From NCBI RefSeq assembly GCF_023023025.1, contig NZ_CP095481.1, positions 620,001 through 684,000 on the forward strand: a stretch of 64,000 bases of DNA, in the 5' to 3' direction. The stretch's first letter is position 1, and every line of letters starts with the position of its first letter. This DNA comes from Amycolatopsis sp. WQ 127309. GTDB lineage: Bacteria; Actinomycetota; Actinomycetes; Mycobacteriales; Pseudonocardiaceae. This document shows positions 16,627-25,564 of this stretch, one piece after another. The position numbers and the translations under genes are program-made. The notes under the pieces were generated by a model that saw only the letters and a program-made list of their open reading frames with translations, was not told the origin of the DNA and did not search any database.

Positions 16627-16890
16627 ATGGCCCCCACGTCCTTCGCCAGTTCCCTGCTGGTCCGCCGCCGCATCGCCACGTACTTCACCGGCGGCGCCGC
16701 GGGAATCCCCGCCCTGGTCGGCACCCTCACCCAGCAGGCAAGCATGATCCACGAACTCTCGGTCGACATCCGCGACGGCGTCCGCGAGAGCTCCCTGGCC
16801 TGCGCACTGCTGCTCCCGGACGAGGAGACGGACCACCTGCTGAACCGCCTGCGCGAACTCCCGACGGTGGTCTCGGCCGAACTCGCCTGA
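16627..16890 (+). CDS. Small ACT-domain-like protein
   Basis: 87 aa. After a 25-residue N-terminus, AAGIPALVGTLTQQASMIHELSVDI and EETDHLLNRLRELPTVVSAELA follow the beta-alpha-beta-beta-alpha-beta layout of ACT regulatory domains such as IlvN, although conservation is loose. Such domains bind amino acids and regulate enzymes allosterically. No catalytic partner is adjacent. A GGAG lies 10 nt before ATG 16627. The upstream leader ORF suggests amino-acid-responsive expression. The function is unproven. Confidence 0.6.
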   Translation: MAPTSFASSLLVRRRIATYFTGGAAGIPALVGTLTQQASMIHELSVDIRDGVRESSLACALLLPDEETDHLLNRLRELPTVVSAELA

Positions 16891-16994
16891 CACCCCGGCC
16901 ACAACGGACCCCGCTGACTGGACTTGCCGGTCCAAAAAAGTCTCGGCACCCTGGAGGAGTCCACCAGATTTCCGTTGCACAGGAGCACTTCCCC

Positions 16995-18067
16995 ATGGCA
17001 CTCGACCAGTACTACCTCCTCGGCCGCTCGGGGCTGCGCGTCAGCCGGCTCGCGTTGGGGACGATGAACTTCGGCACCGGCGGCTTCCACGCCGCCTACG
17101 GGAAGACCGAGGACGAGGCCCGCCCGATCTTCCGCGGTTACCTCGACGGCGGCGGCAACTTCATCGACACCGCCGACTTCTACACCGCCGGCGAGAGCGA
17201 AACCATCCTCGGCAAGCTCATCGCCGAGGCGAACGTCCGGGACAAGGTGGTGCTCACCACCAAGTTCACCAACAGCGTCGCGGACGGCGACCCGAACGCG
17301 GGCGGCAACGGGCGCAAGCACATGGTCCGCGCCCTCGAGGCGTCGCTGCGCCGGCTCGGCACCGACTACGTCGACCTCTTCCTGCTGCACACCTGGGACC
17401 GGCTCACCCCGGTCGAAGAGGTCATGCGGACGTTCGACGACCTCGTCCGCGCGGGCAAGATCCGCTACGCCGGCCTGTCCGACGTGCCCGCCTGGTACGC
17501 CTCGCGCGCCCAGACCTACGCCGAGGCGAACGCGCTCACGCCCGTGATCAACCTGCAGCTGCCGTACTCCCTGGTGCAGCGCCAGATCGAGACCGAGCAC
17601 GTCCCGCTGGGCCAGACACTCGGCCTCGGCGTCACGGCGTGGAGCCCACTGGCGGGCGGCTTCCTCACCGGCAAGTACCGCGACGCCGGCACCGGCCGCT
17701 ACACCGCCACGACCGGCCCGGCCTGGACCGAACGGGACTGGGCGCTGCTCAAGCCCTGGAAGAGGTCGCGGGCAAGCTCGGCGTGACGATGGCCCAGGTC
17801 GCGCTCAACTGGGTCGCCACCCAGCCGGGCATCGCATCCGCAATCGTCGGCGCGAGCAGCGCCGATCAGCTCGGCGCGAGCATGGCCGCCCTCGACTTCG
17901 AGATCCCCGCCGAGCTGCGCACCCTCCTCGACGAGGCGAGCGCGGTCCCGCCCGCGTCGGTCTACCAGATGTTCACCCCGGGCTACCAGAACTGGATCGT
18001 CACGCCGGGCCTGAAGGTCGGCGACAAGCCCGAGGGCTACGCGCCGAGCGTGCGGAACTGGGTCTAG
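16995..18067 (+). pseudogene. Aldo/keto reductase, interrupted by a frameshift near 17755
   Basis: Frame 1 from ATG 16995 encodes MALDQYYLLGRSGLRVSRLALGTMNFGTG through the (beta/alpha)8 core, including the cofactor-site aspartate-tyrosine region (FIDTADFYTAGESE), LFLLHTW and ITAWSP-like VTAWSPLAGG. It runs off at 17786 after WALLKPWKRSR. The rest (ALEEVAGKLGVTMAQVALNWVATQPGI, ending PSVRNWV) continues in another frame to 18067. A single-base indel around 17745-17765, in CTGCTCAAGCCCTGG, would restore about 357 aa, the normal length. Either a recent pseudogene or a sequencing error. Its TAG is shared with the convergent gene. Confidence 0.85.
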
Positions 18068-19275
18068 GCCACCACTTCCCCGCCCTGCACCACGTGCCGG
18101 AACGGCCGGGTCAGCACCCCGATGTCGGCGAGCGGGTCGCCGTCCACCACCACGAGGTCCGCGTGCGCGCCGATGGCGAGGGTGCCGATCTCGCCCGTCA
18201 GGTTCAGCAGGTCCGCCGCCGTGGACGTCGCCGCGCGGATCACCTCCAGGGGTGACTGGACTTCGGCTCGCAGGCGGAACTCGTGGTTCTGGTGGCGGTG
18301 CATGCCGCCCAGGAGATCCGTGCCGTAGACCAGCTTGACGCCGCCGCGGGCCGCGCGGTCCAGGGCGGCGAGGCCCGCGTCGAGGACCTCGTCCACCTTG
18401 CGCCAGCTCGATTCCGGCAGGCCGTGCTCGCGGCCTTCCTCTTTCAGCGCCCAGTACGTCACGAGCGTCGGCACCAGGTACGCGTCCCGCTCGACGAACA
18501 GCTCGACACTGCGGTCGTCGAGGAGGTTGCCGTGTTCGATCGACCGGACGCCCAGCTCCAGCGCCCGGTTGACGGCGCGGGCGGTGTACGCGTGCGCGGC
18601 GACGTACCGGTTCGCCGCCTCCGCCTCCTCGACGATCGCGCGCAGCTCGTCGGCCGAATACTGCGTCGAGTCGATCCGGTCGGTCGGGGACGCGACGCCG
18701 CCCGAGGCCATCACCTTGAGGTGGTGGGCGCCCTTGCGCAGCTCGTCGCGCGCCGCGGCGCGGACCGCGTCGACGCCGTCGGCGATCCGGTTGAGGCCCG
18801 CGCAGCACGGGTGGTCGTCCCGGACGTGGGTGCCGCGGGTGCGGCTGTCGCCGTGCCCGCCGGTCTGGCTCAGCGCCTTGCCGCAGAACAGCAGCCGCGG
18901 GCCGCGGAACAGCCCCTCGGCCTGCGCGTCGGCGAGGCCGTAGTCGGCGCCCGCGACGTCGCGGACCGTGGTGAAACCGCGGTCGAGCATCGCGCTCATG
19001 ATGCGCGCGGCCTGAGCGGCCGCGTAGGCCGGTGACTGCGCCGGCAGCGAGCCGAGGTCCGCGGTCGACGCGGCGACGTGCACGTGCGCGTCGATCAGCC
19101 CGGGCAGCACGACGGCACCGCGCAGGTCGAGCGTCCGCACGTCGGCGGCGGCGGCCGGCCCCGGCCCGGCCTCGGCGATCCGGCCGTCGGCGCACCGCAG
19201 GTCCCCTTCGGTGTACTCCCCCGTCAGCGGGTCGAGCAGGCGGGCGTTGCGCAGGAGCAGCGAAGAGGTCACCAC
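18064..19275 (-). CDS. Metal-dependent amidohydrolase (imidazolonepropionase/prolidase-like)
   Basis: 403 aa. The first metal-ligand motif is DAHVHVA near 60. HHLKVMASGG supplies the probable carboxylated Lys, AHAYTARAVNRAL and SIEHGNLLDD the two His ligands, and YGTDLLGG the catalytic Asp. The N- and C-terminal beta-sandwich strands are present. This is the layout of the prolidase/Sgx9260-type and hydantoinase-like subfamilies, so it probably cleaves an amide or peptide bond in the cytoplasm. No signal peptide is present. The substrate is unknown. Confidence 0.88.
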   Translation of the reverse strand: MVTSSLLLRNARLLDPLTGEYTEGDLRCADGRIAEAGPGPAAAADVRTLDLRGAVVLPGLIDAHVHVAASTADLGSLPAQSPAYAAAQAARIMSAMLDRGFTTVRDVAGADYGLADAQAEGLFRGPRLLFCGKALSQTGGHGDSRTRGTHVRDDHPCCAGLNRIADGVDAVRAAARDELRKGAHHLKVMASGGVASPTDRIDSTQYSADELRAIVEEAEAANRYVAAHAYTARAVNRALELGVRSIEHGNLLDDRSVELFVERDAYLVPTLVTYWALKEEGREHGLPESSWRKVDEVLDAGLAALDRAARGGVKLVYGTDLLGGMHRHQNHEFRLRAEVQSPLEVIRAATSTAADLLNLTGEIGTLAIGAHADLVVVDGDPLADIGVLTRPFRHVVQGGEVVA

Positions 19276-19398
19276 GCCATTGGATCGGGCCGCCGCCCCG
19301 GATTCAACTGTGACTCAGCTCACGCCGCTGTCGCGACGGTTTCCGGCGCTCCCGCCGGTCTTGATCCGGACCGCACCGCACCACCCCCGGAGGACCCG

Positions 19399-19821
19399 AT
19401 GTCCCACCCCAGCCAGACCGCCGTCGCCACCGGAGCCGGCCGCGGCTTCGGACGCGCGATCGCCACCGCGCTCGTCGCCGACGGCCACACCGTCGTCGGC
19501 ATCGCGCGCGGCGAAGCCGACCTCGACGCGGCCCGGGACGAGCTCGGCGAGCGCTTCGTGCCCGTCGCCGCCGACGCGACCGACGACACGCTCGCGCGAG
19601 ACGTCATCCACGAGCACCGACCGGCGCTGCTCGTGCTCAACGCCGGGGCCGTGCCGCCCATGGCGCCGATCCACGAACAGACCTGGGAGACCTTCAGCCG
19701 CAACTGGCCGGACGCGGGTGACAGCGGCCGCCGCAGCGCGGAGGACATCGCGCGCGAGGACGGCCGGGAAGCCGCGGGCCACAAGGGTGCCGCCCAGCGG
19801 CCCTTCGGCACGGTGGACTGA
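19399..19821 (+). pseudogene. N-terminal fragment of a short-chain dehydrogenase
   Basis: 140 aa. TAVATGAGRGFGRAIATALVADGHTVVGIARGE is a clean TGxxxGxG Rossmann start, and LLVLNAGAVPPMAPIHEQTWETFSRNW is the usual NAG strand and helix. Thereafter similarity stops and a low-complexity tail ends at 19821. The catalytic Ser-Tyr-Lys half is missing, so it cannot be an active reductase. The break coincides with the start of a degenerate repeat region, suggesting deletion or recombination removed the 3' half. Confidence 0.75.
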
Positions 19822-20148
19822 CCACGCACGACCAGGGTGCTCAGGCTTGGCGGGGCCGAACGGCCTCGCCGGACCCGGCATCCGGCGAGGCCGGAAGCCC
19901 ACCCCGGTCAGGCGCCCGGCCACCCCGAACACCCCCGCACGGCGAACCGACCGACTCGCACGGCGCGGCCGAACAGCCTGCACCGCGCGGCCGACCGGCT
20001 CGAAGGAACAGCCCGCGCGGCGCAGCCGACCGACTCGCACGGCCCGAACGAACAACCCGCACCGCGCGACCGACCGGCGCGGACGAACACCACGCACGGC
20101 ACAGCCGACCGACCCGCACGGCGCGGCCGAACAGCCCGTCGGCGCTGC
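19822..20148. repeat. Degenerate tandem-repeat tract downstream of the broken SDR
   Basis: About 300 nt without a plausible gene, composed of imperfect copies of blocks such as CCGACCGACTCGCACGGC and CGGCCGAACAGCC that recur at intervals of roughly 40-60 nt. The composition differs from the surrounding coding DNA. It separates the truncated SDR from the convergent GH35 gene. No terminator hairpin is obvious. Confidence 0.65.
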
Positions 20149-21885
20149 TCAGGCCTCCGTGTGGCCCAGCAGCGGGCGCGGCACGAACCGGACCGCCGGG
20201 TCCAGCAGCGTGTCCAGCTCCAGGACCGCTAGTTCGTTGGCCCCGCTCCGGACCACCGGACGTGGCACGTACAGCGTCCGCTGCGGCCCGCGCCGCCAAT
20301 ACCGGCCGAGCAGGAAACCGTTGCACCACACCATTCCCTTGCCCCACTCGGCCGTGTCCAGGAACAGGTCGGCCGGTGCGGGGACGTCGAAGGACGCGCG
20401 CAGCAGCACCGGCCCGGCCACCGGACCCGCACCATGAGCGGACGGCTCCGAAGAGCCCGGCAGCGCGGCCAGGTCGATCGGCAGCACTTCCCAGCCCAGC
20501 ACCGGCGAACCGGCCACCGAGGCGCCGCCGATGATGCCCTTCGGCTCGCCGATCCGCGGGCCGTAGTCGACGCGGCCCTGGTCCTCGACCAGCACCAGCA
20601 GTTTCCCCGACGCCGGCAGCCGCACCGCGCGGTCGTGGTGCTCCCGCAGCAGCGTGCCGACGCGGACGCCGTCCAGGAACACCGTCGCCCGGTCGCGGAC
20701 CTCGCCGAACACCAGCACCCCCGGCCCGTCGACCCAGGTCCGCAGCAGCGCCAGCCGCGGCACCGGGGACAGCTCGTCGAACACCGGCAGCTCTTCGCGC
20801 CACTGCCACGTGCCCCAGCGCTCCGGGGCGTCGAGCAGGGACACCGGGTCGCCCAGCACCGCCGACGGCGTCGGGGCGGCCCGCGCCGGGGGCGGCGCCG
20901 CGTCGGGAACGTCGTGGTAGCGGGCGATCACGTCCCGGAACGCGTGGTACTTCGGCGTCGGGTCGCCGGCTTCGTCGAGCGGCGCGTCGTAGTCGTACGA
21001 CGTGACGATCGGCCGGTAGACGCCCTTGTCGTTGGCGCCGCTGGTGAGCCCGAAGTTGGTGCCGCCGTGGAACATGTAGAGGTTGACCGACGCGCCCGCG
21101 GCGAGCAGCGCGTCCAGTTCGGCCGCCGCGTCCGGGGCGGACGTCGTGTGGTGGTGGGTGCCCCAGTCGTCGAACCAGCCGTTCCAGAACTCGGCGCACA
21201 TCAGCGGCCCGGCCGGCTGGTGCGCGCGCAGGACCGCCAGCCGGGCCACCGCGCCGGAACCGAACGACGCGGTCCGGTGCAGCCCGTCCAGGCCGCCCGC
21301 TTCGAGCATGTCCGGCTGGTCCACTGTGGTCAGTGGCACCGTGATGCCCGCCTCGCGGGTGTACTCGGCCAGCGCCTTCAGGTACCGCTTGTCGTCGCCG
21401 AACGCGCCGTACTCGTTCTCGACCTGGACGAGCAGCACCGGCCCGCCGCGGTCGACCTGGTGCGGCGCCACGACTTCGAACACCCGCGTCAGGTACTCGT
21501 GCACGGCCGCGAGGTACCGCGGCTCGAACCGGCGCACGCCCACCGCGGGGTCGCGGAACAGCCACGCCGGCAGCCCGCCGTTGTCCCACTCCGCGCAGAT
21601 GTACGGGCCGGGCCGGACGATCGCGTACATCCCGGCGTCGGCGATCAGGCGCAGGAACCGGTCGAGGTCGAGACCGCCGGTGACGTCGAAGGTGCCGGGC
21701 TCGGGCGCGTGCGCGTTCCACGGCACGTACGTCTCGATGGTGTTGAGCCCCATCCGCCGCGCCTTGTCGATCCGGTCGGCCCACAGGTCCGGGTGCACCC
21801 GGAAGTAGTGCAGGGCGCCGGACAGGATCCGGAACGGCCGGCCGTCGAGCAGGAAGTCCGTGTCCCCGATGGCGAACTCAGGCAT
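20149..21885 (-). CDS. Beta-galactosidase, glycoside hydrolase family 35
   Basis: 578 aa. The N-terminal TIM barrel begins FLLDGRPFRILSGALHYFRVHP. ETYVPWNAHAPEPG, RPGPYICAEWDNGGLPAWL and LVQVENEYG (acid/base E158) and MCAEFWNGWFDDWG (nucleophile E232) are diagnostic for GH35. The C-terminal half is a jelly roll (WCNGFLLGRYWRRGPQRTLYVP). No signal peptide is present, so it acts on imported galacto-oligosaccharides in the cytoplasm. It is the last gene of the sugar operon; its start overlaps the GH51 stop by 8 nt. Confidence 0.95.
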   Translation of the reverse strand: MPEFAIGDTDFLLDGRPFRILSGALHYFRVHPDLWADRIDKARRMGLNTIETYVPWNAHAPEPGTFDVTGGLDLDRFLRLIADAGMYAIVRPGPYICAEWDNGGLPAWLFRDPAVGVRRFEPRYLAAVHEYLTRVFEVVAPHQVDRGGPVLLVQVENEYGAFGDDKRYLKALAEYTREAGITVPLTTVDQPDMLEAGGLDGLHRTASFGSGAVARLAVLRAHQPAGPLMCAEFWNGWFDDWGTHHHTTSAPDAAAELDALLAAGASVNLYMFHGGTNFGLTSGANDKGVYRPIVTSYDYDAPLDEAGDPTPKYHAFRDVIARYHDVPDAAPPPARAAPTPSAVLGDPVSLLDAPERWGTWQWREELPVFDELSPVPRLALLRTWVDGPGVLVFGEVRDRATVFLDGVRVGTLLREHHDRAVRLPASGKLLVLVEDQGRVDYGPRIGEPKGIIGGASVAGSPVLGWEVLPIDLAALPGSSEPSAHGAGPVAGPVLLRASFDVPAPADLFLDTAEWGKGMVWCNGFLLGRYWRRGPQRTLYVPRPVVRSGANELAVLELDTLLDPAVRFVPRPLLGHTEA

Positions 21886-23338
21886 CCGCGCCCGCCAGCC
21901 GGAGCACGGTCCAGGACAGGGGCGGCAGCGTCGCGGTGATGACGGTTCCCTTCGCGTCGGACGTCGCTGCCGGCCCGGGCAGCGGCACCGGGCCCGCGGC
22001 GCCGAGGGTTTCGGCGGCGGCGACCGCGAACCGCCCGCCGCGGAGCCGGATCTCGACGTCGGTGCTCGTCTTCGTGGCGCGATTCGTCAGGAACACCGCA
22101 CCGGTGGACCCGTCGAGGGTCGCGGCGACGTCGACAAGATCGACCTCGCCGTGCTGGGCGGTCCGGATCCGGTCGCCCCCGGCGGACAACCGCAGGCTCA
22201 CGCCCCGGGCCAGCGACGAGACGAGCCGGAACGGGTGGAACGTCGGCTGCCGCCAGGCCGGGCCGCCGGGCTCGGTGCGGATCGGCGCGATGGCGTTCAC
22301 CAGCTGCGCCTGACTGGCCATGGTGACGCGGTCGACGTTGCGCAGCAACGAACCCAGCAGCGAGCCGACGACCACCGCGTCCGTGTGAGAGTAGTTGTCT
22401 TCGAGCAGCGGCGGGTGCTCCCGCCAGCCCCCGGCGACGAGCCGCGGCTGGTCGGTCTCGGTCCAGCGGCGCAGGTCCCAGACGTTCCACTCGTCGACGC
22501 TGATCCCGACGGGACTGCCGACCTCGTCGATGATCCCGGCCGCCGTCCGGATGTAGGCGTCCAGCGCCGACGCGCTCGCGAGGTAGCTGTCGGTGTCGCC
22601 GTCGAGCTCCTGGTAGTAGGCGTGCAGCGAGATGTGGTCGACCAGCCCGGCGGTGTGGCGCAGCACCGTGCGTTCCCACGCGCCGAACGTCGGCATGCCG
22701 GCGTGGGAGCTGCCCGCGACCACCAGCTCGACGTCCGGGTCGATCATGCGCATGACCCGCGCGGTCTCGGCGGCCAGCCTGCCGTACTCGTCGGCCGTCT
22801 TGTGCCCGATCTGCCAGGGGCCGTCCATCTCGTTGCCCAGGCACCACAGCCGGAAGCCGAACGGGCGGTCGGCGCCGTTCGCGCGCCGCCGCTCGCTCAG
22901 CTCGGTGCCGCCGGGGTGGTTGCAGTACTCCAGGACGTCGGCGGCGTCGGAGATCCCGCGGGTGCCGAGGTTGACCGCGTACATCACCTCGACGCCCGCG
23001 GCTTCGGCCCACGCCGCGAACTCGTGCAGCCCGAACCGGTTCGGTTCGACGCTGTGCCACGCGGGGTCGAGCCGGACCGGCCGGTCGGGCCCGACGCCGT
23101 CCTCCCAGCGGTACGCCGAGACGAAGTTCCCGCCGGGGTAGCGCACCACCGTCGGGCCCAGCTCCCGGACCAGCTCCAGGACGTCGCCGCGGAATCCACG
23201 GCTGTCCGAAGTGGAGTGTCCCGGCTCGTGGATCCCGGTGTACACGGCCCGGCCCAGGTGCTCGACGAACGAGCCGAAGAGGCGACGCGGGACCGGACCG
23301 ACCGCCTCGCGCACGTCACCTTCGATCCGGACGCTCAT
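21878..23338 (-). CDS. Alpha-L-arabinofuranosidase, glycoside hydrolase family 51
   Basis: 486 aa from ATG 23338, chosen because it overlaps the preceding stop (ATGA) and starts the conserved sequence MSVRIEGDVREAVGPVPRRLFGSFVEHLGR. RYPGGNFVSAYRWEDGVGP, LWCLGNEMDGPW (acid/base E170) and VDEWNVW (nucleophile E283) are GH51 hallmarks. It is cytoplasmic and releases arabinofuranose from arabino-oligosaccharides. Paired with a GH35 it suits side chains of type I/II arabinogalactan. Confidence 0.95.
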   Translation of the reverse strand: MSVRIEGDVREAVGPVPRRLFGSFVEHLGRAVYTGIHEPGHSTSDSRGFRGDVLELVRELGPTVVRYPGGNFVSAYRWEDGVGPDRPVRLDPAWHSVEPNRFGLHEFAAWAEAAGVEVMYAVNLGTRGISDAADVLEYCNHPGGTELSERRRANGADRPFGFRLWCLGNEMDGPWQIGHKTADEYGRLAAETARVMRMIDPDVELVVAGSSHAGMPTFGAWERTVLRHTAGLVDHISLHAYYQELDGDTDSYLASASALDAYIRTAAGIIDEVGSPVGISVDEWNVWDLRRWTETDQPRLVAGGWREHPPLLEDNYSHTDAVVVGSLLGSLLRNVDRVTMASQAQLVNAIAPIRTEPGGPAWRQPTFHPFRLVSSLARGVSLRLSAGGDRIRTAQHGEVDLVDVAATLDGSTGAVFLTNRATKTSTDVEIRLRGGRFAVAAAETLGAAGPVPLPGPAATSDAKGTVITATLPPLSWTVLRLAGADA

Positions 23339-24672
23339 CCCGCGGTGACCGTGAAACCCTGCTGGTTGCCGTAGTCGACCAGCGCCTTCTGCCACGCGGC
23401 CAGCCCGGCGTCGAGGCTCGTGCCGTTGAGGTAGGCCTGACCCACGGTGTCGGTGAAGACGCTGTTCGCGTAGGTCTGGTAGGGCAGGTACGTCCAGCCC
23501 TTCGCGACGTCCTTCGACGCCTGCGTCAGCACCTGGTTGACCTTCTGGCCACCGAAGTACGGCACGGCCTGGTCGACGAACGCGGGCGAGGTCAGGTCCG
23601 CCGTGGTGGCCGGGAACCCGCCGCTCTCGATGAACGGCTTGACGCCGTTGCCGTGGTTGAGCCAGCGCACGAACGCCGCGCCCAGCGCCGGGTTCTTGCT
23701 CTGCTTGAGCACCGACTGCGTGCTGCCGCCGTTCTCCGCGGTGACCGGCTGCCCGTCGTAGGTCGGCATCGGCGCCACCGCCCACTTGCCGGTGCCGCCG
23801 GGGACCGAGGACTTGAAGTTGCCGGGCATCCAGGCCCCGGTGACCAGCGAGGAGACGGTGCCGTCGCCGAGCGCGCGGAACCAGTCGTCGGACCACTCCT
23901 TGACCGGGGCGAGCAGCTTGCCCGCGATCAGCTGGTCCCACAGCGCGGTCCACTTCTTCGCGCCCGCGTCCGCCAGGTCGATCTTCACGTTCCGGCCGTC
24001 GGTGGTGAACGGGTGCCCGCCCGCCTGCCAGATCATGCTCAGCGCGAAGCCGGGGTCACCGGTGTCGGAGGTGATGTACTTCGTCGGGTCGGCCGCGTGC
24101 AGCTTCTTCGCCGCCGCGACGTACTCCTCCCAGGTCTTCGGCACGGTGATGCCGAACTTGTCGAAGACCTCCTTGTTGTAGAACAAGGCCATCGGGCCGG
24201 AGTCCTGCGGCAGGCCGTACAGCCCGTTGTCGTTCTTCACCTGGGCCCAGGTCGACGCGCTGTAGTCCTTTTCGAACGCCTGGAAGCCGAACTGGCCGAG
24301 GTCGGCGAGCGAGTCGGTCAGCGCGAACTGCGGCAGCGCGTAGTACTCGACCTGCGCGACGTCCGGGGCGCCGGAGCCGGCCTTGATCGCGTTCTGCAGC
24401 TTGGTGTACTCGTCCTTGTTCGTGCCCGCGTTGACGTAGTTGACCTTGACGTTGGGGAACTCCTTCTCGAACGCGGCGACCTGGTCCTTCGCCGACGGCG
24501 TCCAGCTCCAGTAGGTGATCTCGCCGCCGGCCTTCAGCGCGGCGTCGACGGAGTCCTGGGTACCGGTGGCGCCGGCCGGCCCGGACGAGCTTCCGGACGA
24601 GCAGCCGACGGCCAGCAGTGCGGCCAGCGCGACGGCGCCGAACGCCTTGGCGCGACTACGGGTGCGTGACAT
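23335..24672 (-). CDS. ABC transporter sugar-binding lipoprotein
   Basis: 445 aa from ATG 24672, preceded by AAGGGA; the open frame extends 17 codons further but lacks a site. A lipoprotein signal ends in LAVGC (lipidated C24), followed by a Ser/Gly-rich tether. ITYWSWTPSAKDQVAAFEKEFPNVKVNYV and the YGLPQDSGPMALFYNKEVFDKFG region are typical of family 1 solute-binding proteins for oligosaccharides. It delivers sugar to the two permeases downstream in numbering (upstream in the operon). The ATPase is not encoded here and is probably a shared MsiK-type protein. Confidence 0.93.
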   Translation of the reverse strand: MSRTRSRAKAFGAVALAALLAVGCSSGSSSGPAGATGTQDSVDAALKAGGEITYWSWTPSAKDQVAAFEKEFPNVKVNYVNAGTNKDEYTKLQNAIKAGSGAPDVAQVEYYALPQFALTDSLADLGQFGFQAFEKDYSASTWAQVKNDNGLYGLPQDSGPMALFYNKEVFDKFGITVPKTWEEYVAAAKKLHAADPTKYITSDTGDPGFALSMIWQAGGHPFTTDGRNVKIDLADAGAKKWTALWDQLIAGKLLAPVKEWSDDWFRALGDGTVSSLVTGAWMPGNFKSSVPGGTGKWAVAPMPTYDGQPVTAENGGSTQSVLKQSKNPALGAAFVRWLNHGNGVKPFIESGGFPATTADLTSPAFVDQAVPYFGGQKVNQVLTQASKDVAKGWTYLPYQTYANSVFTDTVGQAYLNGTSLDAGLAAWQKALVDYGNQQGFTVTAG

Positions 24673-24700
24673 CGAGTGTCCCTTCACGACGGTGTGACGG

Positions 24701-25564
24701 TTATTGCTTGACGCTGCCCGCACTGAGCCCGGACTGCCAGAAGCGTTGCAGGAGAAGGAAAGCGACGACGAGCGGGATGATCGTGAGCAGTGAGCCGGTG
24801 AGCACCAGGTTGAACACCGGCTGCGCGCCGGCGCCGGAGGCCTGCGCGCTCCACTGGTTCAGCCCGACGGTCAGCGGGTACCACTTCGGCTCGCTGAGCA
24901 TGATCAGGGGCAGGAAGTAGTTGTTCCAGGTGGACACCATGGTGAACAGCGCGACCGTCACGACGCCGGGGATCAGCTGGCGCAGCGTCACGGTGAAGAA
25001 GATCCGGAGCTCGCCCGCGCCGTCGATCCGCGCCGCCTCCATCAGCTCGTCGGGGATGGCTTCGCTGGCGTACACCCAGATCAGGTAGAGCCCGAACGGG
25101 CTGATCAGCGACGGGATGATGATGGCCAGCGGGGTGTTGGTCAGGCTGAGCTTGCTGAACATCAGGAACGTCGGCACGGCGAGCGCTGTCCCGGGCACGG
25201 CTACCGCGCCGAGGACGACGGCGAAGACCGCTTTGCGGCCGGGGAAGCGGTACTTGGCCATCCCGTACCCCGCCGCGGTGGCGAGGATCGTCGCGCCGCC
25301 GGCCCCGGCGCCGACGTAGAGCAGCGTGTTCCCCAGCCAGCGCAGGAAGATCCCGTTGTCGTAGGTGAACGTCTGCCCGATGTTGTCGAACAGCGCGAAC
25401 GGGCCGCCGAACGACAGGCCCGAGCTGGTGAACAGCGCGGCCTGCGTCTTGGTCGCGTTGATCACCAGCCACACCAGCGGGACGAGGGTGTAGAGCAGGT
25501 ACAGCGCCATGACCGTGGTGAGCACGCGGGACCGGCGCGGCCGCGTCACGGAGATCGCCGTCAT
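24701..25564 (-). CDS. ABC sugar transporter permease, MalG-like
   Basis: 287 aa with six predicted membrane helices. The cytoplasmic EAA loop is EAARIDGAGELRIFFTVTLRQLIPG, the contact for the ATPase. ATG 25564 overlaps the stop of the partner permease by one base. It imports oligosaccharides together with the binding protein, to which it is separated by a 28-nt gap. Confidence 0.94.
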   Translation of the reverse strand: MTAISVTRPRRSRVLTTVMALYLLYTLVPLVWLVINATKTQAALFTSSGLSFGGPFALFDNIGQTFTYDNGIFLRWLGNTLLYVGAGAGGATILATAAGYGMAKYRFPGRKAVFAVVLGAVAVPGTALAVPTFLMFSKLSLTNTPLAIIIPSLISPFGLYLIWVYASEAIPDELMEAARIDGAGELRIFFTVTLRQLIPGVVTVALFTMVSTWNNYFLPLIMLSEPKWYPLTVGLNQWSAQASGAGAQPVFNLVLTGSLLTIIPLVVAFLLLQRFWQSGLSAGSVKQ

